From NCBI GenBank assembly GCA_964017065.1, contig OZ024783.1:10057367-10121366 (forward strand): a DNA stretch of 64,000 bases, read 5' to 3'. This stretch comes from Haliclona indistincta (taxonomy: Eukaryota; Porifera; Demospongiae; Haplosclerida; Chalinidae). Positions 41,263 to 51,700 of this stretch are shown here, in pieces (position 1 is the first letter of the stretch; every line of letters starts with the position of its first letter). Position numbers and translations under genes: made by a program. The notes under the pieces were generated by a model. The model ran no database searches. It saw only the letters and a program-made list of their open reading frames with translations, and was not told where the DNA came from.

Positions 41263-44200
41263 TCAAGTGTCAAACAGTAGTGGTTCTCTTGCCAACAATA
41301 CTGGAGAGACTGAATCACGACCATCATGAGATTGAAACTCCAGCACAAACCGATGTTCTCCTCTACTTGAGCCATAAACTATTGATGGTGGGGATCCTGG
41401 AGGAGGTCTGTCCTCTTCATCGTCCACATCTGCTGCTACCTGAGGCACTTCAATATACTCCGGTCTGTCTTTAAATCCAAGCTTTCTCTTGATCTCTTTA
41501 AAATCAAGGTTCCACCAGAGGTGTATTGCTATAGTGACAAGACAGACAACAAAGGACAGGCAAACAGAGACAATGGTTGCTATTTGATAATGCTTGAACC
41601 TTAGAGAAGCAGCAGCCAGACTAACAGTGCTCAGGAGAAATATGTTGAGAAGATAGAATACTTCAAGTGTGCTCAGATAAATCTTCTTATACACACCTTT
41701 CGTGAAAGACCAAAATATGAAAATACCCACTACAACGGTAATAATTATGCAACTATTCATGGCAGCCAATTTTCCTGAAGTAAAGGAAAATGTCACAGTG
41801 AGAGTTAGTCGTACCATTAAAGTCAATCCTGTCCAGAATCGAAATTTATCTTTGTAAGGACCTCCATAAGCGTCTAACAGTGGCTTGAACTTTACCACGA
41901 GATTCCACCTGTGTAGTGGGATACACTTGTCACTGCATCTCTCTAGCAGAGGAGCACACAACACTAAAACAGGATAAGCCAGTCCAACGACCAGGACACA
42001 ACAGGAGATGGCTACCAGAATAAGGTGTTTAAAACTGCCATAATCAATGTTCCCATCTACACTCCACACTATCAGTATACTGTCATTGCATGGCAACTGA
42101 AACATGGAAAGAGCAGTAGTGACTGTGAGTAGGATTTTAGTGTAGGACATGAAAAACAGTGTAGCTAGTGCTGGGACAGCATGAGAGCCACACAACCTGC
42201 ATAGCCACACAGAGTAGCGGCAGCCCACAATAATACCACCCATGAGAAGGAACAGGTAAGCAGGAAAGGCAAACTGTAGCCAAGTGTTCCAGTAGCCATC
42301 CAGTCCATCAAACAAACACACTTCAATACCCAGTTCAAGATTAAGCCATGAGATGAACTGGCTCACCACTGGAATACTACCATTAGGGAAGAAGAAAGCT
42401 TCATTGAGCTTCACCATGTTAGCGTAGAACAGGAGTCCATTGATAGTTCCGACAGAGACACTCAATTTGAGGAACATCAACATAGCCACTAACACTATGC
42501 CAGCAAGGGCAAATACCGGCAACAAGAAAAGATACCAGTTAGAGCAAGTACCACAGCGATTGGATCCTAGCATGATACTAAGGTGAGACTGGCATTGTCC
42601 ACATAGTATACCTGTTCTATTGCCCATACATTGACGATCTGGTGCCATGATGTCAAATGAGACATTGGATTGATTGCAGTAGTCAAAAGGACAACTGGTA
42701 GTACCAGTTATACACTGAGTGTTGTTGATGTAGGCAAACCAACTGTTGCCTGATCTAAGAAACTCGACACTGGTGGTAGATAAATTGCATTGGACATTGC
42801 TAGCACTCAAGAACTGCTCGCAGTGACACTGTCCTGAAATCTTAGTAAAGCCAATTGGGCACTCCATGATGTCAACTCCAATAGACAAATCCCAGCCCGG
42901 TAGTCCACGATCCACTCTGATATCAACCAGTGCTGTTGCTGAGGAAGTGTTCTGCAGGAGAATGTGGAGCTGAAAACAGTTTTTATTTAAGCTTCTACCA
43001 TAGGAACGAACAAGTGTTGCATGTTGAGTACTGACCTGCACAACACCAGGACTAGTACCGCCATAGTATCCTACTGTAGCTATTGATGTGTTGATCTCTA
43101 GTCCTGGATATGATTGCATGTGATGCTGGGTCCTATCAGAGCAATCTGGTAAGCCACTATTGTGACAGAAGCAGACCATGATGGGGTCAGAGGCCATGGA
43201 GGAGAGTCTGTCAGTGTTAGTGAAATTAAAGTGTTTACTGAGAGGAGTATCAAAGTACCACGAGATTTCATTGGGTTGTCCCACATGTGGTACATAATCA
43301 CAACCCATGAGTACTGCACCATACACATCACTTCCTCCTTTTCTTGCTCTGTTGCCTGAGAAGTTTATTATGCCAGAATAAACAGTGATTGAGCATTCTG
43401 TTTGATGATCCACTGCATATGTTGAAGACTGTAAAAGAATTGCTCCACCACGTTCATCAGCAGTGTTGTTGTACAGACACAGCTCACCAAAAACTGTAAT
43501 GCTGGCTTGCATTGATAGTGTGATACCTGCTCCCTCTGTGTTTCTGTTATTCTGTATCACATTTCGACCACTGAATTCAGCGTTACTTGCAATTAGAGTG
43601 ATTCCAGTCATATTGTTATTTGATATCACACAGTTTTCAAAAAAATAATTCTGTATGCCCTTACAAAAGAATACAATGACAGAGTTACCTCCTGTGTTGT
43701 TCGAGAAGGAACAGTTTATGATATCAGTGCGTGCTTCAAGCACAGACAAAATGACTGACACATTGTGACTGCTCTCAAACTGGCAGTCAAATATTTTCAT
43801 TAATTGCAAGCCTGATATACTTTTCATGTAAAAGCCAGCTAAATGCAAATTTGCAAATATCATTCTAGTGTCCCTTAATGTAACAAAGATGTCCCCAAAA
43901 CTGATAATAGACACTCCATAGTCTGAATATGTCATGCCAGTATGCACAATAGTTGAGCCCAGCAAGTTAAAATCAATCTGTGAATCTGAAAAGGCTTCAA
44001 AGCTTATATCATTAATGGAATGACCATAATTATCAATAAAATCTGTGTTGATTATATTAACAAGTAGCTCTGAGCCAAAAAAATTAAAATACATTCCACC
44101 ACCTACTGCAGCTGTATTTTGTGACAATACCAAATGCTCAAAAAACAGTTTAAACGATCCACCAAATGCATTGAACCCTATACCGCCTCCATAGCCATTG

Positions 44201-44892
44201 GTACGACACTTGGTTATGTTCGAGTATGATAAGTCTAGTTGGTAGTTTCCATGAGAACTGAATGGTCCATCGTATGCAAAAACTATTGCGTTGCTATTAT
44301 GAGGGTCTTGGCTGACATTCAATGCTGTTGAATTATAGAAAGAACAGTTTGTGATCACTATAGGATTGTTACAGGAATAAATAGTTAGTCCACATCCCAT
44401 CATGTGTTGTATTGAATTCTTGAGAAAGAGAACATTCGTGACCAAAGAAAAGGAAAATACTCCATTCTGATAGTCTCTTCCACAGTTGACTACTGTAAGA
44501 CTTTCAACCGTAATACTATGAGACCTATCAAAGATGAACAATCCTCTCCCTCTGGTGCAGTTGATAATTACTGTAGACTGCATCACAGTCTCCTCAGCTC
44601 CTTTTATCGGCCATTGACCTTGTCCTTTCAGAGTCAGATTATGCACATGGCTTATATTTACATGCACCTCTCTATCATAGCTGTGATTTCCTTCCAAGAA
44701 GATGATGGTGGTGTTAGAGGTGAAGTAGCGGCCAGGCTGGGAGATGTAGTAGGAGAGGTTGTGGCATATCTGGCGTGGAGGACATGACTGCTCGTGACCA
44801 GCATCATCAGCTATGACATAGTAGACATCAGTGCTTGCAAAGGCAGAGACAGGTACAGTCAACAACAGCAGAAACACTAGTAGTGTTGCCAT
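41263..44892 (-). CDS. Large extracellular beta-helix protein with multi-span membrane domain
   Basis: A 1209-codon single-exon frame on the - strand (ATG at 44892-44890). Residues 1-19 form a signal peptide. Residues 25-560 have the strand-turn repeats of a right-handed beta-helix (HNLTLKGQGQW, SITVESLTVVNCG, NSTALN, NTAAVGGGMYFNFFG, NNTADERGGAILLQSS), with many glycosylation sites. A cysteine-rich segment (about 690-790, including CHCEQF and GILCGQCQSH) leads to about eight spans (795-1130). The motif KPLLDAYGGPYKDKFRFWTGL precedes the last group of spans, as in many proteins of this architecture. The tail is acidic and proline-rich. It is about 280 residues longer than the gene at 5085, mainly in the helix. 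Transcribed opposite to all the 5-TM genes. Role unknown; inferred cell-surface receptor. Confidence 0.85.
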   Translation of the reverse strand: MATLLVFLLLLTVPVSAFASTDVYYVIADDAGHEQSCPPRQICHNLSYYISQPGRYFTSNTTIIFLEGNHSYDREVHVNISHVHNLTLKGQGQWPIKGAEETVMQSTVIINCTRGRGLFIFDRSHSITVESLTVVNCGRDYQNGVFSFSLVTNVLFLKNSIQHMMGCGLTIYSCNNPIVITNCSFYNSTALNVSQDPHNSNAIVFAYDGPFSSHGNYQLDLSYSNITKCRTNGYGGGIGFNAFGGSFKLFFEHLVLSQNTAAVGGGMYFNFFGSELLVNIINTDFIDNYGHSINDISFEAFSDSQIDFNLLGSTIVHTGMTYSDYGVSIISFGDIFVTLRDTRMIFANLHLAGFYMKSISGLQLMKIFDCQFESSHNVSVILSVLEARTDIINCSFSNNTGGNSVIVFFCKGIQNYFFENCVISNNNMTGITLIASNAEFSGRNVIQNNRNTEGAGITLSMQASITVFGELCLYNNTADERGGAILLQSSTYAVDHQTECSITVYSGIINFSGNRARKGGSDVYGAVLMGCDYVPHVGQPNEISWYFDTPLSKHFNFTNTDRLSSMASDPIMVCFCHNSGLPDCSDRTQHHMQSYPGLEINTSIATVGYYGGTSPGVVQVSTQHATLVRSYGRSLNKNCFQLHILLQNTSSATALVDIRVDRGLPGWDLSIGVDIMECPIGFTKISGQCHCEQFLSASNVQCNLSTTSVEFLRSGNSWFAYINNTQCITGTTSCPFDYCNQSNVSFDIMAPDRQCMGNRTGILCGQCQSHLSIMLGSNRCGTCSNWYLFLLPVFALAGIVLVAMLMFLKLSVSVGTINGLLFYANMVKLNEAFFFPNGSIPVVSQFISWLNLELGIEVCLFDGLDGYWNTWLQFAFPAYLFLLMGGIIVGCRYSVWLCRLCGSHAVPALATLFFMSYTKILLTVTTALSMFQLPCNDSILIVWSVDGNIDYGSFKHLILVAISCCVLVVGLAYPVLVLCAPLLERCSDKCIPLHRWNLVVKFKPLLDAYGGPYKDKFRFWTGLTLMVRLTLTVTFSFTSGKLAAMNSCIIITVVVGIFIFWSFTKGVYKKIYLSTLEVFYLLNIFLLSTVSLAAASLRFKHYQIATIVSVCLSFVVCLVTIAIHLWWNLDFKEIKRKLGFKDRPEYIEVPQVAADVDDEEDRPPPGSPPSIVYGSSRGEHRFVLEFQSHDGRDSVSPVLLAREPLLFDT

Positions 44893-45689
44893 CAGCTGGT
44901 GATGCTGTTCAGTTAGTTATACAAGCGATTATCTGAGTTTAAGGCTGAGAGTCAGGCTTTATTTAACGTAATAGAATGCGGCTACATTAAGTATGCTACT
45001 AAAACAACAAAGCCATGCATTGATGGGTAACAGATGGCACTGAAAGGAAGTGGTGTACAACTCTGAAGCCACATGCAATGCTCTTAAGGGTGCTGGCAAC
45101 ACAGCCCTGTGCATTGCTATGGTCAGTGTTTCCGGCAAACTAAAGCAGCAGACAGAGCGATATTAGCAGTATAGCAAGTGCGTCGTGATAGCTACTCGTA
45201 TCATGAAATTTACCGAGCTGGCTTGCTCGCAAGAAAACGGAGAGGCGCTGTCCATGATCGACGTGTTTATTCACAGACTCATCGGTGAAGACTTGAGTGA
45301 GCTCAAGATTCCAGAAATGCAAGTTTCAGCAAGCTACAACCTAGTAACAGAGCCTTTTTTCGCTACTGTGCACCGTTGCCAGTCGAGCAGCATGGATTTT
45401 CCCGTTTTTTCTTGGCAGTGTGGCGTTTATTTAGTAAAATCGTTCTGTTACGGTATAGCCTACGTGTTGGCGATCGTGTAGAGCAAGAAGATGTCCAGAT
45501 CCAGCATGCAATGGCAAAGTTTTATGCCAAAATGCGTGTTGGCAAGGGCAGCACCAACTGAGTATACAGTTGCTATTGGCTGTGGTTTGTTGTGTAAACA
45601 GATACTATGTCAGCAACCACACAATAATTGGGGCGAGCCTGAGCGAGCCCCACATTGATTGGCACAATGGCCCACGTGGCGGGGAATGT
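44893..45689. other. Mostly gene-free stretch with an unassigned short frame
   Basis: A 92-codon frame from ATG 45203 to 45481 (MKFTELACSQENGEALSMID...) matches nothing I know. An overlapping frame around 45400-45560 (FLAVWRLFSKIVLLRYSLRV) is equally unassigned. Neither has supporting context. Confidence 0.25.
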
Positions 45690-45726
45690 ATCTATCAATC
45701 TATCTATCTATCTATCTATCTATCTG
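45690..45726. repeat. (TCTA)n microsatellite
   Basis: About nine tandem copies of the tetranucleotide with one interruption. Confidence 0.9.
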
Positions 45727-45843
45727 TCACGGGGTAGTGTTTGTCCTTTTCAATGTTCCCGAGAACTAGGAAACGCCCTTTTTAGCACGTGCGCACATTA
45801 TAATGGCGCTTGGTTTCCAACAAGATACCTGGGATTTTGGCAA

Positions 45844-46015
45844 TGATGCAGATGACTCAGGGACGACAACAACTGAGATCAGAGACACCTGAAAAGCAAC
45901 AACTTTTACACGACAAGGCCGCTACCAGAAAGCGATGACGAGAGGCAGAGTCACCCGATCAACGTGAAAGCGGACGACTGGAACGACAAAAGGAATATAT
46001 GAAAGGGCCTGCCGG
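45844..46015 (+). pseudogene. Relic of an ETPEQR-type repeat protein
   Basis: The frame reads LRSETPEKQQLLHDKAATRK, then an in-frame TGA, then REAESPDQRESGRLERQKEY. The alternating ETPE.../ESPDQR... pattern resembles charged repeats that I recall from invertebrate transposon-associated helicase-like proteins. It is short and broken. Attribution to that group is from memory and uncertain. Confidence 0.35.
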
Positions 46016-46028
46016 AGCTGCCGGAGAT

Positions 46029-47882
46029 GAGTTGCAGGAGTTTCGTTTTGGAATACTTATCTATTCGAAGGATCATACATTTGCAACACTGATCCGGAAC
46101 TGGCTTGCTTTCCCTTGTTTTCTAATAAGACTACTTCACGTTGGAGTGCTCTGACACAAGCTATTTGAGAGACAACAACATCACCTCCATCATCTGCTAC
46201 AGGTTTGTGTACAGACTAGATTCAGCCACAGGAGCTGCACTCGGTATAATAGCATTTGATGCCCTATTCGTCATCATCATCACTGTGCTTCTTCACAAAG
46301 TGTCTAACGGAAGTGAATGGACCAAGTGTCGTGCAGCCCTCACTGTAGCTATACAGATCACTATAGTAACAATGTTACCAGTGGCCATGGCCACTATATA
46401 TCACATTATTCCATTACCATCATCTACTACTATTGAAAAACAAATAATCAAGTACATGGCAAAAGGAGCTCTGTCTTATACAACAAGAAAATTAAAAAGA
46501 TTTCTATCGAAATCAAAAGGATGTAGGGTTGTGAAATCTACCACTGGTCATCAATGTAAACTAACAAGGAACGAGCATGGAATGGTAACACGATTGACTT
46601 GCTAACAGACCATAGATCCCTACATCAGTGGCTGCTGTAATTGACTATAGCTAGTTCAGCTTAGCTTTTTGCTGTTGACTGTCACCTGACGTGCATTCAG
46701 CTTGTGACAGCTTATGTACAGCCACTGATGTAGGGATCTATGGTCTGTTAGCAAGTCAATCGTGTTACCATTCCATGCTCGTTCCTTGTTAGTTTACATT
46801 GATGACCAGTGGTAGATTTCACAACCCTACATCCTTTTGATTTCGATAGAAATCTTTTTAATTTTCTTGTTTGTGTCCTTTTTCTTTTTCAGTGAAGTAC
46901 AGTTCAGTATCATGCAATTACTGTGCCATCTTTGTTTCCACCATTGGTTTGGTTTTCCTGTTGTTGATGGCTTTTCTTTATTATTAACAATTTTAAACTT
47001 GTAGCTAAATAATTCTTATGCTGTAGATATCAGCTCGCCTACGCATGCATGAATACATGCAGTGCATACGAGCCCCGCCCACACTTGTTTACGGCGGTTA
47101 TAATTATCTGCATGGCAAGGCAGAATGGTGATTCTGCGCTTGCTAGCTTACCGTTCTTCGAAGAGTCCAGACAAATAATATGTGTTCTCCGTGATCTATA
47201 CGGCGTGGCGATACTCAAGCTTGTGCTTGGTCACGTGCGCTAACCACAGCTTGGTCACGTGCGTATTGCGCAATCACTATAATTATTAATGGCGTCTAAC
47301 ACTTAGCTGACAATGGATCACGATCGAGAAATCGCGGAATTTATATCGCCGTTTCGCTAAAAACTAAGTTCAAAAGGCACATGCCAGGTGAATTTCACGA
47401 CTGTTCGTGGGTGTTTTGGTCTCGGCACTGCTCACGTAAAGGTGCTAGGCGAGTGGAAGAAAGAAAGAAGAAAGAAAGAAGAAAGAAAGAAGAAAACGAA
47501 GATGACGAAACTCGATTTTCACCGTTTCCAGGTTCGTCACTTTAGTAACAATCTCGAGCAATCTCCTTGCTACTGTAAGATGGGGCAACGCCAGAGAGCA
47601 GATCTAAGTGTCTTGGGACGTACAAAATTCATCACCAGGCGAAATATCAGCGTTTGAACGCTAATACATTGTATGTAGCCGCCATCTTGTTTTCTCGTTC
47701 AACCCTACATAGGGAGACACTACCGTGTCTCCCTAATAGTATATAACACTGTGCTCTTTCAATGGTGGTCTTTTAAGAAAATAAAAGACGAAGACAACAA
47801 CGACAGGGAGGACGGGAAAGAAAATAATGAAGAGAACAATGGAGGATATAGAAGAGTAAAAGGAACATTGATATTAATATGA
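46029..47882 (+). pseudogene. Copy of the 14912 gene: 5'-truncated, frameshifted and split by a transposon
   Basis: Homology to the gene at 14912 starts at span 2 (GAGTTGCAGGAGTTTCGTTTTGG) and is almost perfect. The first 100 or so codons are missing. At about 46133-46152 the copy is one base shorter (ACTTCACGTTGGAGTGC), which shifts the frame before the conserved SYLRDNNITS. The gene breaks off after CTTATACAA (46482), just inside span 5. A 1.25-kb composite element follows, and coding similarity resumes at about 47736 (ATAGTATATAACACTGTGCTC) up to the stop at 47880-47882. Its 3' flank is in turn cut by the LTR retrotransposon at 48052. Confidence 0.85.
46485..47735 (+). mobile_element. Composite transposable element inserted in a 5-TM gene copy
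   Basis: The left end is a 384-base foldback (46485-46868) with arms of about 155 bases starting AAGAAAATTAAAAAG. The body (46869-47690) includes a GAAAGAAA tract and a frame continuing KTKFKRHMPGEFHDCSWVF, also readable in the copy at 18879. The right end has GCCGCCATCTTGTTTT, CCCTACATAGGGAGACAC and the hairpin AGGGAGACAC-TACC-GTGTCTCCCT. The uninterrupted host sequence is known from the gene at 14912. I could not settle the target duplication. Confidence 0.85.
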
Positions 47883-48051
47883 GTCAAGAGAAATCCTACA
47901 AGAGAAATAATTAGATTAGTTTATATCTTGTGTCCATGTTTGTCAGTGTTCATTATTAAAGTTTTGTAGTAATTTTAATTATACCACGTCTAGCTGAATA
48001 GGATAAAGCGCTTGTACTAAAGCTGCAGCTGTCAACAAGTTTATAACTACT

Positions 48052-48278
48052 TGTAGTAACGCCAGCTAACGCAGCAGATGACAGAGTGATTGTAACAGAG
48101 AATCAACCTCTGTGCAGCAAAAGATTATTGACAGGCAGACTGAACATAGCATAGCATGGCATGACATGATGAGAGATGGGCCACCAGGGCTTATATAGTG
48201 ACTGACATGATACAATAGAAAACAGTAGTACAAGTACAAGTTGTTCAGTTGGGTGCCCAGTAGTCTGCGTTTACTACA
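48052..48278 (-). repeat. 3' LTR (227 bases)
   Basis: Identical in my reading to the 5' LTR except for a 13-base block (TGATTGTTAAGAG) missing here. It contains a TATA-like CTATATAAG on the - strand (about 48190-48198). Confidence 0.9.
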
Positions 48279-48716
48279 TATTCCTCCCTTCTTTGCTTGG
48301 AGAATATCTGTCAGGAGGACGACGGTTCCTATTAGAACGTCGAAGAGGTAATCTCTGAACTGGTTGAGGAGGAGGTGAAACAGGTGGTACAATAGTGGGT
48401 TGCGACGGAATCAGATCAAATTGATTGTCAACACCTGCAGGTTCTCTGGTAGCAGTTCTGTGGCGAATATGGTCCACATGACGTCTAATGATGCGTCCAT
48501 CGTCCAGAGAAACCTTGTACGAGAGAGGACCAGTTTTTTCTTTGATATGTCCACTCAACCATAGAGGGGTCTTGTTGTTGAAATTGCGGACAAACACAGG
48601 ATCAGAGATGGAGAATGTTCTCAGCTTGGTATGATGGTCATGGGTCTTTCTCTGAGCTTCCTGTGCTTTGTGTACCTTTGATGCTGCATTGGGCAACAAC
48701 AAGGATAACCGAGACC
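48274..48716 (-). pseudogene. Integrase C-terminal part of the retrotransposon pol, separated by an insertion
   Basis: Reads RSRLSLLLPNAASKVHKAQE, FSISDPVFVRNF, PLWLSGHIKEKTGPLSYKV and RRHVDHIRHR: an SH3-like or GPY/F-type integrase tail, then a proline-rich end to the stop at 48274. It is in the same frame as the main pol part once the insertion 48717-52680 and one 8-base duplication are ignored. It has no start codon of its own in the retroelement sequence. Confidence 0.85.
48279..48299 (-). promoter_or_regulatory. Polypurine tract
   Basis: On the - strand AAGCAAAGAAGGGAGGAATA lies directly before the 3' LTR. This is the expected place and composition for the primer of plus-strand DNA synthesis. 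Confidence 0.75.
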
Positions 48717-48794
48717 AGGAGCCCATAACGAGAAGGAGCGTCCAACGTGCAGCACCAACCTATGACCAAAATCCTTAAGTAGGAAGTCCATATA

Positions 48795-51700
48795 TGGGTC
48801 ATTCCACATGAAATCAACCACACATCAAAAGTCAAAGTTTTAGATTTTGATCAAACTTGGCTGATATGTTGGTTAGGGTATATGAAAGACAAAAACAAGA
48901 CATGAGGGTCTGATGTTGTACGGTTTCAAAGATATAGTTAATTATAAAACTATATTTGTTCGAAAAATTACTTCACCTAGAGGTATTGATATTATCATAA
49001 CTTTTGAACAGATAAATATTATATAAATCCAATGACACCATCTTGTAGCTTAAACGTTAAGCAATCACGTGATATTTTGTATGACTTCATACAATACATT
49101 TTAGACTTTAATTAAATGTCGTTAAACTTTGACCTCCGAAGAATTAAAAAACGCTGCTTTAATTTCAAGTTTGTTTACTCCATATTATTAGTGTAACACT
49201 ATTTTATCATTAAATAAAATTTGGTTTTGGGACCACCAAGGGCTATGGATATATGACTGATTGATTTAGACTCTGTATACTCTGTACTAGACTGGTACAG
49301 AGAAGGTGCAAATGAAGGAGGTATTTGGGCTTTATTTGGAGCTTCTTTTTCACTGAGCACATGGCTAACTCTTGCTGCAATCCATTTGATCTCCCAAGTC
49401 ACAACTGGAGTTCCAGAAGGAAGAATTTGCGACCAGTTCTAGAATGGATGTGCAACAAAGCTGACATTTCTATTGGGTCCAAGATATGTGACTTTTGCAG
49501 AAAGAAACTTGCAAAACAGCCAGATTTAGATGACCACAGTGCCACTTGCCGTGTTGCCTCGTCAGACGATCAATATCTTGATGGATGTGAAGCAGTGGCT
49601 TCTGTAAACAGATGTTTACTTGAAATTGGTGAGACACCAATAGCAGTAAGTGCAGCTCCAAAGCGACTAGAGCACAAAATGAGTGTGCTAACTGAAGCTG
49701 TGAAAGAACTTGTTCTCGATTCACCTGAAAAGACCTCTGGAAAAGCTGACGACAGTGAGATGGTTTTACAACTAAAAGAGAAGTTCCAGGTTACCACAAA
49801 GAGGAGTGAGCAAGTACAGATTCTGACTGTATTGCCGAAAAGCTGGACGAAAAAGAGGATCCAGGATGAATTTGGAGTCTCGGATTACATGGCACGAAAG
49901 AGTAAGCAGCTTGTACGAGAGAAAGGTATTCTTTCCACTCCAGATCCAAAACCAGGGTCATGTCTACCAACCAACACGGTACAGCTTGTTGCGGACTTCT
50001 ACGAGTCAGATGAAGTTAGCCGAATGATGCCTGGTAGGAAAGATTTTGTTTCAGTTAGAAGAGACGGTAGACGTGTGCACATTCAGAAACGGCTGGTATT
50101 GAGCAACTTAAAGGAGGTTTTTCGTGCCTTTAAAGATATCAATCCCGATCTAAAAATTGGTTTCTCAAAGTTCGCTGAGCTTAGACCACCACAGTGTGTG
50201 TTAGCAGGGGCAAGTGGTACACACTCTGTCTGTGTATGTACCATACACCAGAACGTAAAATTGATGTTCTCAGGAGCAGGAATTTCAGAAATGATCGACT
50301 CGGAGAGTGTATTTCTACAGTCGTACCATCACTGCTTGGCTAGGATTATGTGCAACCCTCCTCTTCCAACTTGCTATCTTGGAGAGTGTGCATGTTGTCC
50401 TGGTGTGTCCACCTTAAGAGTTGACCTTATCGAACTCCTAGATGAAAATCTAATCGACAGCATCACTTTCAAACAGTGGGTGTCAGTGGATAGGTGCACT
50501 CTTGAGACATACACAAAATCTGTCGAAGAGTTTGTAGACATGTTCTGTGACAAACTAGATGTTCTACGCCCACATGCCTTCATCGCTACTCAGCAAGCAA
50601 CATTTTATCGAGAGTGCAAGTCGGAGTTAGAATACGGAAACATTCTAGTTACCGCTGACTTTTCCGAGAATTATTCTTTTGTACTCCAAGATGCTGCTCA
50701 GGGTTACCACTGGAACAACTCCCAGGCAACTGTTCATCCTTTTGTAGCGTATTACAAAGATGAAGAAGGCAAGCTTTGCAATGTTAGCTACGTTGTTATC
50801 TCTGAGGCTCTTCATCATGACACTGCTGCTGTTTTTCTATACCAGAAATCTTTCATTGCTTTTCTCAAATCTTTTCTCTATTCGATTTGCAAGATTACTT
50901 ACTTCTCTGATGGAGCTGGCTCTCAATACAAGAACAGGAAGAACTTCATGAACCTGTGTCACCACGAGGAAGATTTCGGAATGCCTGCTGAATGGCACTT
51001 CACTGCTACTGCGCATGGCAAAGGAGCGTGTGATGGAGTTGGAGGTACCGTGAAACGACTAGCTGCACGTGCCAGTTTGCAACGACCATACAGTGAACAG
51101 ATAATGACACCTCGGCAGCTGTTCGACTGGGCATCTTCCAACATTCAAAGCATTCACTTTGGCTACTGCAGCTTAAGTGAGTATGAGGCAGAAGAGAAAA
51201 ACCTGGCGGAACGATTTGCTAACACAAGAACCATTCCAGGAACCAGGAAGCTCCACTCATTCATTCCCGTGTCTAAGGACAAAGTCATTGTCAAATCTTT
51301 TTCTGCATCAACAATCTTCACAGAAGAGCAAGTTTCGTTGGTTGAGGGAGATCTCCCAGTCGAGTCTATCTCTGGTTTTGTAACATGTGTAGCTGACGGA
51401 CAGTGGTGGCTGGGTTGTGTACTTCAATTGTGTGCACATGAAAATCATGTCAGAATTGCACTGCTACATCCATCTGGGCCTTCAAATACATATAGATACC
51501 CTCAAAGAGAACATATAGTTTCAGTTGAACTAAGACATGTATTGACATCAGTAGATCCTCGAAGTAGATCAGGACGGGTATATACTCTTTTAAAGAAGGA
51601 GATCAAGTCAGCCACAGAGAAGTTCTCAAGACTGAACCAATGATTGCATTCATGTGTTTCACTGCTAAAATGTTGTTTTAAACTTGGTATTTTTCATTGT

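Noticed and set aside
45376..45561. Possible gene around 45.4 kb
   Set aside because: Two overlapping frames compete, neither has an ATG in good context or recognisable domains, and the DNA nearby is relic transposon sequence.
48621..48835. Short frames of 60-70 codons around 48.7 kb on the - strand
   Set aside because: They straddle the insertion ends and are shadows of the integrase frame and the inverted repeat.
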